Notes: generated from the sequence alone by a model not told the origin. Positions 12,511-24,565 are shown, counted from the first letter of the stretch. The stretch is 64,000 bases of DNA from Dendrophyllia cribrosa (GCA_024195265.1 JAJLRJ010000006.1:19724851-19788850), one strand, 5' to 3'. Translations and numbers: made by a program.

Positions 12511-12516
12511 AATTTG

Positions 12517-12955
12517 AGACATTTCGGAGCACTCAGCTCCCCAGGATTGAATGGATTGTGCCTGATTTCCATGGCGATGGCAAAAACTTGAAAAAGGGCT
12601 GCCGGACGTTTGTAGCGTTGCGTGACACTTCGCGACATATAGTAGCCCCTTTAAATTAAGAGGTGACATTAGAATGGATGGTAATCGATGACAATGAATA
12701 GTTATGTGTAATCGATGACAATCAATGGTAATCGATTACAATTATGGATGATCGATTCCTCGTGGGTGAAAATTAGTTACAGAAAAGTCAGCCATCGATT
12801 ACCGATATTAATCGATTAACTGATATCGATTGTTATTAACATTGATTTTCATCTATTATTGGTTTTATTAATTAATTATGCCGGGATTAGAGGACTAATT
12901 AAAAATTAAAATGCTAAATGGTTTATGTATTATAAAAATAGGAATTGCAATCAAG
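12517..12955. other. Upstream region of ABCC exon 1; ATCGAT-rich
   Basis: This directly precedes the first ABCC coding exon. 12660-12840 contains many imperfect ATCGATGACAAT/ATCGATTAC blocks, a degenerate short repeat. No promoter could be assigned with confidence. Confidence 0.4.
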
Positions 12956-13170
12956 ATGGATAACTCAGCTACCAACAAAATGGTCAGTAAAAAGATGACT
13001 GAAGCTGGTAGTGTTATAAATCTGGAGGAAACTGATGATGTTGAATTTACTAAAGGCGACAATGAACAGGAGCTAATGCTAGGAGATGAGGACAGAAGAG
13101 GCAGTGATCCTGGAATTTTACCATCACCTATGGCCAATGCATCATTTTTCTCAAAATATATCTCATTTTG
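12956..13170 (+). CDS. ABCC4: ABCC (MRP4-like) transporter, exon 1
   Basis: The first coding exon of a full-length ABC exporter of subfamily C, a plasma-membrane pump for organic anions and conjugates. It encodes 71 residues: a hydrophilic, acidic N-terminus and then SPMANASFFSKYISFW, the amphipathic entry typical of ABCC proteins (NPLxxANFLSxLxFWW in relatives). It ends at a GTAAGA donor (13171) after two bases of a Trp codon, which the next exon completes. The Met at 12956 is chosen because upstream in-frame residues from 12911 look non-conserved, though 12911 is also possible. MRP4 is the nearest family I recognise; the exact paralogue is uncertain. Confidence 0.8.
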
Positions 13171-13911
13171 GTAAGAGTCAAGTAGTTAACTAAAATTGTT
13201 CTATCATTCAGTGGGCTCATTCTGCAGCTGTGCAGGTCAGAAGTTAAATCAGCCCTTTTAAAACAAACAGCTCAAAATTAAAACACATTTACAAATTACA
13301 GCTTCTAGCAAAGACCTTAATATTTTGCTGACACTTACCATTTGTCAGAACTGACCTGCAGCCAGATTGTTTAGTCAGTTCATAAACAAAATGCACCTTC
13401 TTAAAGAACTGTTCCTACAAATAGATCTATGAATTGACCATTATCTGGATGGCCATATGCATTTTGAAAAAATAATGGCATACTATTTACAAATTTAACA
13501 AATTAAACAAGAAAGATCAATGCATGTCCCTGTCTGTCAATTTCTCACTATATTTATATACCAAGCTCAATAGGAAGGTTAAACCAATCAGAATCTTTAA
13601 ATCTTTAATTGAGAATAATTGCCAACAGCGAGGCTAATCTGGCAATGGAGTGGCCAGTGGTCGTTAATCCATCTCGTAAATCGTACATGTTTGGGTTTTA
13701 GCTGGGACTAGAGAGAACCAGATTGTCACTCGGAGAAGACTACATACAGTGTATCAGATTTCAAACAAATATGGCCGCTTCTGTATATGTACTCCACCCT
13801 TCAATTTTTCAGACGTTCATTATATTTTCTAAAAAAAAATTATATTTTCTATTACCAAAATGTAAAAAATTAATACACCTTTTAAGGCTTCGAAATGGAA
13901 AGAAAAGGTCC
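13171..13911. other. ABCC intron 1, first part
   Basis: Intron sequence between exon 1 and the TTAA-flanked MITE. No other feature seen. Confidence 0.6.
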
Positions 13912-13915
13912 TTAA

Positions 13916-14934
13916 CCCATTGACACCTGAACCGCCCATAACCGCCCGTACAAGACTCCACTGCTTTAAAAAATTGTAACTTTCTCAATCGTGCGAACAT
14001 TGCCTTAACTACATGTAGCAGTTGTGAGCATTGACTAGAAAGTCTTTCAAATTGAGATACCCAATAAACACAAAAAAGTCAGCGATTTTTGCAGAATATC
14101 AGCGTTTGAATTTGGACAATAACAAAAATTACCGTTTTTAACGTCATAGAAAAACAACAAAAATCACGTTTTTGCCTTTAGTTTTTTTTATTCAAATCAT
14201 CGTGGCAAACCCAAAAGTCAACATTTACAGCAAAATTCAGTCCTAGTCCTAGCTTAGCAGTGAATTTTTTTGCTCTTATTCGTTGCTCGGGCCTAGCTAC
14301 AGCTTCTTATACTAGTGCATACTCACCTTGCCACGATTTTCAACATCACCACCGCACTGCATGCTGGGAAAAAGCCAAAAATTTTGACAGCGTTCCATTC
14401 TTTCCCCACACATTTCATATTTATACTAAGTCCACAGCCACTCCGACCCACTGCCGAAATTTCGCGCTTGTTGTATTCTCCTGTGGTCACAACTTCCAAA
14501 ATATGCTGCGGTAGGTCGAGAAATTCATCCAGAGTCGAGTCCCAAAGCCACTTCGTTTCCAGGTGGCCATTTTTCCAGTTCAACGAGCAATGAGCCAAAT
14601 TCGTAAACGAAGTACAACACCTAACTCGCTTCATTGAGAAGTGGACTCAGAACTATACCTCCAAGCTTAAAGATGCTCACCAGGCAGCTACTAAAGATGA
14701 AAAATGGCTGTGAACTTACCAAAAATCGTAGATAATTCATATTGGACCCTTTATTGCAAATCAACCAAGCAAAATGAGATCATCACAATGACGTTTCCAG
14801 TAAACTCGAGCCTTCAGTGTTTTAGAACAGCAGCACTTTCAATGGTAACTCCAAATATGAAGTCACGAAATCCTATGGGGCGTGTGTATGCAGAAAATCA
14901 CTCAAAAACGTAAAAATCCTCAGGTGTGAATGGG
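13916..14934. mobile_element. piggyBac-type MITE, 1019 bp (copy A)
   Basis: Flanked by TTAA on both sides (13912-13915 and 14935-14938), with ends CCCATTGACACCTGA and its near complement TCAGGTGTGAATGGG. TTAA target duplication plus a CCC/GGG start is the piggyBac signature. A second, inverted copy lies at 61856-62870. Both copies retain the same small frames (for example 14704-14913), reflecting shared ancestry; none resembles a piggyBac transposase. Confidence 0.85.
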
Positions 14935-15392
14935 TTAAGAAGATTTTTATTTTAAATATTATTATTCTGTGTGTTTGTTCATTCAGTAGATAGATTGAAA
15001 ATCGATTTTATGTAAACAAAACAAGACTTTGATTTTATAGTACAGTTCTATCTTCACTCGCATCGCCTTATGCACATGTGTTTGTGTATTTTTGCAATTT
15101 TGATTTCAAATCAGTTTCTCGGGCAATTTGTGAAAGCAACAAGTGTATTTTATTCGTAAAGTAGTCATACTTTCTAGTTATTCTAGACGGAGAAAAAGTT
15201 GTTTTTGTGAACTTTCATACAGTCTATAAAAATGTACTGTGCAGATGGTCGCGTAATAAGCTTACTGTTTTTGAGAATTGCTAAAATTGAAAAATAGCCT
15301 TCGTCAATCTTAATTCTTGTGCTTCCGACCTTTCACCTTAGTCATGTTTGTTCACAGAGCGACACTGGCTCAGCCAATCTATATAATTATAT

Positions 15393-15477
15393 TACATATG
15401 TTATTGCGTGTTGTTATGAGTAGCGCTAATCGTATGGCCCCCAAAATATAACAACACGCAATATAATAACATATGTA
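15393..15477. repeat. 85-bp hairpin
   Basis: TACATATGTTAT-TGCGTGTTGTTAT and its complement flank a loop of about 30 bp. Probably a minimal MITE or part of the enclosing element. Confidence 0.7.
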
Positions 15478-16212
15478 TTAAGGCGTTTCTTATAACGTCC
15501 GTTTACAGCATAGTTAAGTTATTATTCACTTCCATCGGAAGTTTTACTCACGCACAAAACGTGTTACATATGCTGTTCTTTGTTAATTGTATTTATACCC
15601 TGAAGAAAGTCTCAGTAAGAGAGGAAACGCGTTGGAAATAAACGAAAAAGCTTACAACTACAAGAAGTCTTCCTTTGTGCTGCTCGCTATTCTTCGTTAA
15701 AAAAAAATTAAAAAGTAATTGAAAAATTAAAAAAAATGAGAACTGAGACCATCAGAATTTTCAACCCAAAGCAGTTTCTGGCTCTGACAGTTGGAATGAA
15801 AACCTCTCTCGACTGCACAATGAACGAGCATGCTTGTTAATGTTTCAGTATTTAAGGAAGGTTGTCACAAAACACCCATAGCCAGCCCCCAAAGGAGAGC
15901 AATTTCAATATCAATCCAAATGTGTTTCTCTAGATTTGTGACCTGTGTGACCTGTAACCTGTGACCTGCAAAAGAAACCTGCCATAAAATTGCTGCCTTT
16001 CTACCACTCCTTGACAATTCCGTCGAAATTAGAACGGTAAATATTTGAATAAAAGTTGCTTAATTATTGGTTACAGTTCTCTATACTACTTATATATGAA
16101 AACACAGCAAAATCACACATGGTAGCGATATACAAAGGATAATATATAATTATAGTTAGGCTTAGCCTAACAGCGTCGCCCTCTGAAGACCCTCTGAACA
16201 AGCTTAACTAAA

Positions 16213-16588
16213 GGCCCTGTCACACTATTGCGTATGAGCGAAACATATGAGTCGCGTATGAAAATTCATAAAATAATTTTCATACGCACAAAATGACCAG
16301 CGTATTAGACCTATGAGTAACGTGCCTCTAGCGTAACTCTCGCGTATTCAGCGTATGCTTAGCGTATAAACCATACGTCCGAATATGCACAAAATTTTTT
16401 AAGCATGCTTAAAAATTTTTTTCTGCGTCGCCGTATGCCAGCGTATGCCACCGTATGCAATCGTGCTTCAAACATGTACAACCTATGCCTAACGTACCCC
16501 TAGCGTATGACAGCGTATACCAGCGTATGAGTGATATTTTTCATACGCTGGCATACGCCAGTACGATACGCAATAGTGTGACAGGGCC
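16213..16588. mobile_element. 376-bp MITE rich in GCGTATG
   Basis: Termini GGCCCTGTCACACTATTGCG and complement. The interior is made almost entirely of GCGTATG/CATACGC variants in both orientations, so the whole element is highly self-complementary. Confidence 0.85.
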
Positions 16589-16689
16589 ATAAGATGAAAC
16601 TTAACTTAGGTGAAAGGTCGGAAGCACAAGAATTAAGATTGATGACCGGGCTATTTTTCAATTTTAGCAATTCTCAAAAACAGTATTAA

Positions 16690-17980
16690 GCCTGCCGCAC
16701 ACTTGAGGAAAGTGCTGAGCAAAATTCCTTGCGAGGCAGTTAGCTCAACTGTTCCTCAAGTGTGCGCTGGATTTTTGGTGAGTTTTTCGCCTCGCGAGGT
16801 CGTGAGGCAAATATCTGTCGTGTTTGATATTTTTTGTCTCACAAGACAAATTCCTCATCATGTGCGGGCACCGCGAGAATCTGGCTGAGCCAAATTAATC
16901 AATTGGCCAATAAAATTGTATGGCGAGCTCACGTGATTTCAAGCTCGACATTCAAGATGGCGGACAGGAGTGTGGTTAACAAAGTTATCCTAGAGGATAA
17001 ACTTGTCGAGTTCTATGCAGTCTTGTATGTTGCATGTTTACTATATTAAAATCTAATAAAATGCTAAATTTGAATTATATCCTAAGATCTAGAATAATTA
17101 TTCTAAAAAAGTGGATGTTAAAATTTTGTTAAAGGAGGACAAGCCACCTATCCCACAATGCATCACTTCCAACTATATTATCAACGTGTATTCGTCACGT
17201 GATCACATCATTTCAAAATGGATGCGATGGAGGGACAAGCGTGGCAAGCGCCAATATTTCGGAAATCAAGCTTATTATATTTGTATTGTGTCGATCTCGA
17301 GTTTGTTTTTGAGCTTACAGTACCTAGTTAACCTTTTCTTCAGCTAAAATGTCTGTTTGGGCATGTGAGTTTCCTCAAATCTCTTTCGGAGCGGCGGATG
17401 GTTGCCTTCCACAGTGTGATCGAGTGCTCAAGAAATTGAGAAATTTAGTCTCACCCTACGTTTTTCATGTTGTCTCCAGTGTCGAATTCCAGGTAAGAAT
17501 ATCTCTCAATCATAGTCATCGGACTGTTTATCTCAATTTTGGCGTCACAATTTAACAAATTTTAAAAAATTCGAATTGCAGATTCACCCAGATGAAGTCG
17601 AACCAAGTCGCAGATGATGGAGAAGTACTTAATGCTTATTTGGAATTTCAACGTTGATAAAATTATATCCGTGTCTGCCTCACAATGTTCAGTTAAAGCC
17701 AGGAGTCTGTCTAGTGTCACTACGATCGATTGTATGCCACATTTGGACGTGAACAAAGTGAATTGTAACTGCGCGAACCCTTTGAAGCAAGGAAAGGTTT
17801 TGTTGACATCGTGTGCAGCTACAATTTTTTCCACAACAGCCACTACATATACTGTTAGTGCACCTGAGATTATCTCACTTTGTGGTGTGACAGAAACTTT
17901 GTTTACGGAATCATTTGCTTTGAAAGGCAGCTCATTTTAGGAACACTTTCAAAAGACCCTTAAAAAACTGTAAGGAAAAA
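16690..17980. other. ABCC intron 1, no gene recognised
   Basis: Contains a short inverted pair around CGCACACTTGAGGAA (16697) and TTCCTCAAGTGTGCG (16752). Open frames of 60-108 codons on both strands have no motif and are not called. Confidence 0.4.
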
Positions 17981-17984
17981 AGGA

Positions 17985-18190
17985 TCAATAAGGAATCAAT
18001 ACTACAGTAGTTAAGTTAAGTTTTAAACCTATCAGCAGAAGAGATGAAAATGCCATTCTTGTACATGCTTGCCCTGGAAATTCGTGGAGCCCGATTGGCT
18101 ACATTCCTGGCAAAAAAGTTGCCAAAGTCACTCAGGCAATCAAGAACAAGGAAATTAAAAGCATGTCAATAACTTCTATTAGATATCAGT
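17985..18190 (+). pseudogene. Possible HIRAN-like domain fragment
   Basis: One frame reads a short stretch with the pattern RRDENAILVHAC..SWSPIGYIPG and then a K/I-rich tail. It resembles HIRAN-like modules I remember in cnidarian element-encoded proteins (R-E-x-N-x-D-x-NA ... IGYV). It has no start codon or flanking domain and stops soon after. Assignment is tentative. Confidence 0.25.
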
Positions 18191-18566
18191 TCGTTTTTGC
18201 TATAAAGTTCTGTCAGTCACCAGCATAGGAAGTCCAACTGTAACGGTGTCAATTCTATAAATCATTCTTTTTGTATCATAAAATGAGAATACCATACATG
18301 ATTTCCTTGAATAATAGCCGTACCTCGATTAATTGCCCACCTTTGATAGAAATATTGAAAATACTTGCATCTCTTGAAGTGAATATTTTATGATTACATG
18401 GGATCATAAAACAATATTTAGGGCACCAACTTCCAGCGAACAATATTCAAATAATCACCTCCCTCAATTAATCACTCCCTTTAGCTTTTGGTACGAAAAA
18501 GTAATTGAAAAAATAATTCCATTATTTGAGAAAATAAGGTAGCCTGTCAATTTTTATAAATCAACA

Positions 18567-18888
18567 TACCGTAAATCCTCTATTAAGCCCCCCATGGGCT
18601 TATTGTTTTCAAGTGCATTTGAGGGGGGGCTTATTATCATTTAGCGAAATGCCAGCAGTTCACCACTCATTGATTACAGTAATTATGATTAACTTCAGTA
18701 CAAGTACCGATTATATTTCCCCCAAATTTCGTGAATATTATGCTTGTAAACTTGTACCCTGATTGAAATGGTACAAATGTACCGGTAATACAGTCTGTCA
18801 TTCATTGTTTTGGTTGTGAAGGGAAATGGGGGAGGGGAGGGGGAAGGGGGGGGGGGGGGGGGGGGGGCTTAATAGAGGATTTACGGTA
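18567..18888. mobile_element. MITE with ACCGTAAATCCTCTATTAAG termini, 322 bp
   Basis: Inverted termini TACCGTAAATCCTCTATTAA and complement start and end in TA, compatible with a TA target duplication. The right half contains a run of about 25 G adjoining the terminal repeat. No coding sequence. Confidence 0.8.
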
Positions 18889-19180
18889 ATTCGTTTCAAT
18901 TAACTTAGACTCAAGATTTTTGTCAAGTTGTATTATTGCCACGTTTAATAGTAGAAAATATTTTCACCTTACAACAATATTATGGGCTCAAGGTCAAAAG
19001 AATTTCCTATTTGCCTGGTATTGGTTTAGAAAACTTGTGACAATTTTCCAACCAACTGGTAAATCTACCTGTAATTATTTCTGTGTGTTTTCCCATGCCT
19101 GGCACCTGTTTCGGTATTAAATCACTCAGTTGAAATTCAAAACTGCTATTATTATTTAATATTCAGACTTGTCTTTTCAG

Positions 19181-19291
19181 GTGGTTAAATGGTCTTCTGT
19201 CCCTTGGCGCCAGGCGGCCTTTACAAGCTGGAGATCTTTATGGACTGCTCGAAAGAGAACAAACTGACTCCCTCACAGAAGTTTTGGAAAG
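19181..19291 (+). CDS. ABCC4: ABCC (MRP4-like) transporter, exon 2
   Basis: An acceptor (CTTTTCAG, ending 19180) precedes 111 bp encoding WLNGLLSLGARRPLQAGD and then LYGLLEREQTDSLTEVLE. This matches the conserved ABCC linker (WLNPLFxxGxxRxLExxDLYxLxxxD). The exon begins with the last base of the Trp codon from exon 1 and ends with two bases of an Arg codon completed by exon 3. The donor GTAGCA at 19292 is acceptable. The 17.4-kb intron that follows contains the whole copy-1 virus-like element. Confidence 0.85.
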
Positions 19292-19446
19292 GTAGCATTA
19301 AGTATTCTAGAAAACAAACTTAGTAACCCTTACAGATAACCTTGAAAAGGTAGCATGTTTTACCTGCGTATTAAAGCATACCTGATGCTGTATTAGAGAA
19401 GAAAAAAAAAATTACACCGTCATTGAAACTAATTGGAAAGGTTCGC

Positions 19447-19615
19447 AGTAGTATAGGGGATTACCCGCACGGCACCACCCCGGGGAAGGGTTAACTCCAC
19501 CCCACGGAGCCTACCGCACGAACCTCCTTGCAGTTGGTTTGTGGGGAAGGCTCCATGGGGGGGGAGTTATCCCTTCCCCGGGGTGGTGCCGTGTGGAGTA
19601 ATCCCCTATACTACT
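19447..19615. mobile_element. 169-bp foldback MITE
   Basis: Inverted arms of about 65 bp, AGTAGTATAGGGGATTAC...CCCCGGGG...GGAGCCT and complement, lie just inside ABCC intron 2, upstream of the virus-like element. Confidence 0.8.
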
Positions 19616-19727
19616 ATTGTTGGATCGGCGATTGTCTTTTAATCCTTGTTTTAAGCGTCCCCGGATGCATTTAACACACCATAATGGAGTTTGTTATTAC
19701 CAATTGAAGAAAACTATACCCCTTAAA

Positions 19728-19734
19728 TATATAA
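19728..19734 (+). promoter_or_regulatory. TATATAA motif before polymerase B
   Basis: TATATAA, 4 nt before the presumed PolB ATG at 19739. Confidence 0.45.
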
Positions 19735-19738
19735 CACT

Positions 19739-22700
19739 ATGGAACGCCTCGCTCTTATACAACAGAATCGCGCTTTTAGAAGTTGGCTGAGCAGTTTTAA
19801 GATGATTGTTCCAGTTAACTTCCATGTGAGGGATTTAATTTCGTTTCACAGACTGAGATTCTTAGAGTAATTAGATAAGAAGTTCATCGATTAGGCCCAG
19901 TTAAGGTTAGCTACACTATGCGGGTTAGGCTTAGAAAAGATACAAATAAAGGCGCCAAATTTACTAACTACTTCTTTAGACAGGACGAGCTAATGTTCAT
20001 TAACAGCTTTGATCCCGGACTAATCGAAGAAAAACTTTATGCTGCGATTAATAAAAAAAGAGAGCTAATCTCTATTTGGGTAAATAAAGGCTCAGGATGG
20101 GTTGTTGACAAGATTTTGGATGTTTTTCTCGACTTTGCGAGAAATGTGCCAAAAAGAGGCGGTTCTTACATCCCTCTTCCTCCAAAGCTCAAAGCCAAAC
20201 AAGCTATTATAAACATCAAAAACAGAGATCATGCTTGTTTGCAGTGGGCTTTGAGAGCTGCACTTTTCCCCCCAACAGACATGAGACACCCTGATAGACC
20301 AAGACAATATCCAACAGACGATGGCTTGGACTTCACAGGCATTTCCTTTCCAATGTCTTTGCCAAAATACCGAAGGTTGAGAAGCTGAACAACATTGCAA
20401 TAAATGTCTTAGGCTGGCAAAAAGGAAGAGCAGTGATATACCATGTCAGCGACATGGAAGGCCAGGAGATTAGAAGAGTAAGCAGGCTTCTTCACCAACA
20501 ACACGCCACAGACAACCAGGTTCACTTCTGTGAGAGATGTCTGCAAGGCTTTTCATCAGACAGAGTTCTCAAAGACCATCTCATCTACTGCAAGGGAGCC
20601 ATGGGCCGCTCAGTCAGAGTCAAGATGCCAAAGAAAGGCAAACACATTCTTCGCTTTGAGAACTACCAAAACCAGATGAAGGCACCGTTCATAATATACG
20701 ATGATTGTGAGAGCCTTATCCAGAAGATTGACACATGTGAGCCATCCCCAGAAAAAAAGCAGCACCACTAAGACCGAGGTTCACAAACCCTGCAGCTTTA
20801 GCTTTGTTGTTGTCAGATCGGATGGTGCGTCAGGCAAGCCATACCTCTACAGAGGAGAGAACTCTGTGCGAGAGTTTTTGACCACCCTTCTTAGAGTGGA
20901 AAAGGAGATTAGGGAATCCCTCAAGCATAAGGCTCCATTACAAATGATGAAGAAGACTGGAAAGACTTCAACACATCTGACAAATGCAACATTGGCCACA
21001 AGGATCTGATCCGGCATAATGTAAGAGACGAGATAGAATTCTTCGACCCAACCACAGGACAGTACTGCGGCCAGATACACAGGAGTACAAACAGATGTTA
21101 CTCCAAAGTCCTTAAACTCACTACACAAGACGATGAGGGCAATAAAATCATCGACAAGTGTCACTCAAGATTGCCAAAACCCGATGATAAGATTGATGAC
21201 GACTGTTTCTTCTTACGCGAAAGTTATAGAGACGCAGTAAGAGACCATTGTCATATTTCAGGCAAATACCGCGGTGCTGCCCACAACTCTTGTAACAGAA
21301 GTATTTTCAGAATCAACCCCAAGAAAACCATCATCCCAGTCTTTCATAACCTGAAAGGCAACGACACTCACCATCTGATGCAGCAAATCGCAGAGGTCGC
21401 TTCTGATTTGAAATGCATCGCCAGGAACATGGAGAAGTACATCTCTTTCTCCCTAGGCAAGCTGAGGTTCATAGACAGTTGTCAGGTCATGCAAGCAAGC
21501 CTAGACAGCCTTGTTGCATCAAACAAACCAGAAGACTTCGACATAACAAAACAACACGAAGCGGATCCAACAAAAAGAAATCTTCTTTCCAAAAGGGCGT
21601 CTACCCTTACAAGTACATGGACTCTTTCGAGCGATTTGAAGAGTCTTTGCCCCCAAAAGAGGCCTTCTACAGCAAACGTAAAAAGGAGCACATCAAAGAT
21701 GAAGACTATGAGCACGCTCAACGAGTGTGGGATGCCTTCGGATGCAAGAATATCGGAGAGTATCACGATCTTTATCTGCTAACAGATGTCTTGCTACTTG
21801 CAGATGTGTATGAGAACTTTAGGAAAACATGCCTCAAAAACTACGGCTTAGACCCGGCACACTACTACACCAGTCCAGGCTTGAGTTGGGATGCGTTGTT
21901 GAAATACATGAACATCGAACTGGAACTTCTGACCGACTGTAACATGCATCTCTTCGTCGAAAAGGGAATGAGAGGCAGCATTTCCACAGAGGTGAAGCGC
22001 TACAGTAAGGCAAACAATCCATACCTCAGCGACTACAACCCGGAGAAAGAGACAGTCTACATCATTTATCTAGATGCAAATAATCTCTACGGTTGGGCCA
22101 TGAGTCAGCCGCTTCCCATTGGCAACTTTAGGTGGGTCCGAACTATGCCAGCCGAAGAGCAGATTATGAAGTGGACACCAAACAGAAAGCGAGACTTCAT
22201 TCTCGAGGTGGACTTGGAGTACCCACAAGAGCTCCACGATGAGCACAACTCTTACCCTCTTGCCCCAGAGAAGTCACAAGTTCCAAGCGAGTGGATGTCA
22301 CCATACCAAAGATCCCTTGCGAGAAAGTTAAATCTAGGGAAGGACAGGCGTGCATTTCTCAAAGGTCCCGAAATCTTTTCAGGCCCGAAAAGCCTTATTT
22401 TGTGCACAGTGTTAATGACAAGAAATCAGTTTTTGTTTATTTTGAAAGCTTAGAAATAAAATTCGTAGTTGACGAAACACGTCGGGCAGGCTTGTGGGCT
22501 ATTAACTGCAGCTCCACTTGATAGAAACTGAGAATTAAAAATGGCTTTCAGCCTGAAATGTCTTCAGGACCTTTGAGAAGCGCATGCCAGGACTGAAAAG
22601 CTACTCCTCACCTTGAAAGACAAGCACAACTATGTCCTTTACTACCAAAATCTTCAGCAATATCTCAAACTCGGGATGAAGCTTAAGAAGGTGCACAAGG

Positions 22701-23583
22701 TGCTGGCTTTTGACCAGAAGGCTTGGATGGAGCCCTACATCAGACTGAACACCGAGCTCAGAAAGCTAGCCACATCAGACTTTGAAAAGAACTTCTTCAA
22801 GCTCATGAACAACTCAGTCTTCGGCAAGACGATGGAGAACCTCAGAAATCGTACCGATGTAAGGCTTGTTCGAGCGGATGAGACAGACAAGCTGAGCAAG
22901 CTAATAGCCAACCCACTTTACGCAAGAGCATCAATCTTCGGAGAGAGTCTTGCTGGCATCCAGATGCACAAAGACGAGATCGAACTGAAAAGGCCAGTCT
23001 ACACAGGCATGTGTGTGCTGGATCTAAGCAGGACTTTGATGTACAATTCTACTACTTCCACCTGGATATGAGATACGGCCCTAAATGCCAGCTTCTCTAT
23101 ACCGACACAGATTCCCTGCTTCTAGAGATCAAGGCAAAGGATGTCTACCATGACATGAAGAACAACATCAACTTCTACGACACGAGCGACTTCCCAAAGG
23201 ACCACTTCCATCATAGTCAAGAGAACAAGAAGGTTATCGGGAAATTGAAGGACAAGTGTGCTGGGGTGCCAATATCTGAGGTTGTGTGCTTGCGTTCGAA
23301 GATGTACTCGATTCAGTTAGGCACGACGCACACCATTAAAAAGGCAAAGGGCACAACTAAGGTGGTGACAAAGAAGGAAATACTACACCAGAACTGCAAA
23401 GACGCTCTCTTTAAAAGGGAAGTCTACAAACACGGAATGGACATGCTTCGAAGCAAAGACCACCAGATTTTCGGTGTGCATCTAAACAAGACAACACTCT
23501 CACCATTTGACTCAAAGCACTGGATTGCAGATGATGGAGTCCACACGCTGGCATATGGTCACAAAGATATCGGTGGCAACTGA
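19739..23583 (+). pseudogene. polB: Protein-primed family B DNA polymerase (Polinton type), broken
   Basis: This would replicate the linear element by protein priming. The N-terminal region (19739-20400) contains IINIKNRDHACLQWAL. Next come a Cys-rich segment near 20540 (FCERCLQGFSSD), exonuclease motifs (YDDCES at about 20700; HNLKGND at about 21345; YLLTDVLLLADV at about 21773), the HNH-like RDHCHISGKYRGAAHNSCNR at about 21242, polymerase motif A (DANNLYGWAMSQ, about 22073), KLMNNSVFGKTMEN (about 22800), the catalytic YTDTDS (about 23100) and the terminal DGVHTLAYGH. It is dead: frame changes near 19860, 20350, 20755, 20945, 21590 and 23040, an in-frame TAA at about 19877, and a MITE at 22346-22588. 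It converges on the integrase gene and overlaps its 3' end by about 72 bp. The upstream start at 19739 is inferred from the motif and reading frame. Confidence 0.9.
22346..22588. mobile_element. 243-bp MITE inside polymerase B
   Basis: Ends are inverted copies of about 45 bp (GGCGTGCATTTCTCAAAGGT ... and complement), flanked by AGGAC direct repeats (22341-22345 and 22589-22593). It separates the motif-A region from the KLMNNSVFGKT block and so destroys the gene. Confidence 0.8.
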
Positions 23584-24549
23584 GTGTGGCGGCACAACCA
23601 TCAACTCCTCATGGACAAAGCCCCACTTGGGCCCATCGTAAAGATGGTACACGACTGGCTCGTTTGGTTTGGTGACAACACTTAGAATGTTGTAGACCTT
23701 CAAAGACCAGATTGGATCGGTTGCCCACCTACCACCTTCTTCCAGCTCACCGGGCTGATACAAATATCTCACACTCACTCGGGGAGGGAGCTTTTTTTCG
23801 TAGACTCCCACTGGTCTTGAATAGGGGGTAGAGGGCTTGGATGAAATGGCTTTCTCTTTGATTGCTTGCACAGGCTTCTTGCCAGTCAGTCTGGTCACTT
23901 CATTGTTTAAAGCTTATACAACGCCTGGCAGCCTTTTAACCCATTCAGTCGATCTCTGGCCAGAGGGAAGGCGCATTTCAACCACATACTGGTGTCCAAA
24001 CAGGCGTTCAGCCAGGGTTCGGTTGAATCTTTCAACTATCGCTTGGTCTCTGTGGATATCAACGCGCCCACGGCGAATAGCTGTTTTGCTATCTCCCATA
24101 GCTTTAGTTACAGCACCCATAAATTCACGCCCTGGGTCGACGTGCAATAATTCTCGCCATTTCAAAGGCCCGCGTCTGTAAATCCTCTGAAAGGCTTTTG
24201 AAACCTCATCAGACTCTTTCGAGGTCAAGGGCTCTGCTTCTTTGTAGCTGCTAGCCACATCGACAACCGTCAACGCGTATTTGTAAACCTTCCTCCCACG
24301 AGGAAGTTTGTCGTGAGGCAAAAAAAGGAGGTCTGCTTGATGCACCGCATTGGGCGAGAAGACATCAAACTTTGGTCGAGGGATGAAGCATGGCGCTGGG
24401 AGGTAAATCTGCCAAAGGGCTTGTTTGACGAGCCACTGTTTCGCTACATCTTCTGAGACTTTAGCTGCTGCAGCTAGCTTTTTCACAGCGGCAATGCCTC
24501 TCCAATAGCCTTTTGGGCTGTAGTAAATCTTTGAGAGTTTAGCATCCAT
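23512..24549 (-). pseudogene. int: Retroviral-type (rve/DDE) integrase of Polinton, one nonsense codon
   Basis: The enzyme would insert element DNA into the host genome. From MDAKLSKIYYSPKGYW at 24549 it shows the rve core: first Asp in HQADLLFL, second in LHVDPGREF, and the catalytic Glu in AIVERFNRTLAERLF, with 34 residues between the second Asp and the Glu (D,D-34-E). It ends with an SH3-like C-terminal region (RWATDPIWSLKVY ... DGPKWGFVHEEL). The frame is continuous over 346 codons except for an in-frame TAA at 23914-23916. The start is fixed by a TATA motif 2 nt upstream and by the identical N-terminus in copy 2 (46476). It converges with polB. Confidence 0.9.
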
Positions 24550-24551
24550 CG

Positions 24552-24559
24552 TGTATATT
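24552..24559 (-). promoter_or_regulatory. TATA-like motif before integrase
   Basis: Minus-strand AATATACA, 2 nt before the integrase ATG, squeezed between that start and the stop codon (24566-24568) of the 145-aa-type gene. Confidence 0.5.
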
Positions 24560-24565
24560 TGGATT

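Larger units (their letters stand above)
15263..16685. mobile_element. Foldback element with 80-bp inverted termini and nested MITEs
   Basis: 15263-15340 and 16606-16685 are inverted copies (TACTGTTTTTGAGAATTGCT ... GACCTTTCACC). Between them lie a small hairpin (15393-15477) and a nested 376-bp MITE (16213-16588). No coding sequence. Confidence 0.75.

Noticed and set aside
14323..14913. Frames inside the piggyBac-type MITE as genes
   Set aside because: Present in both copies simply because the element is the same; overlapping on both strands, no transposase motifs.
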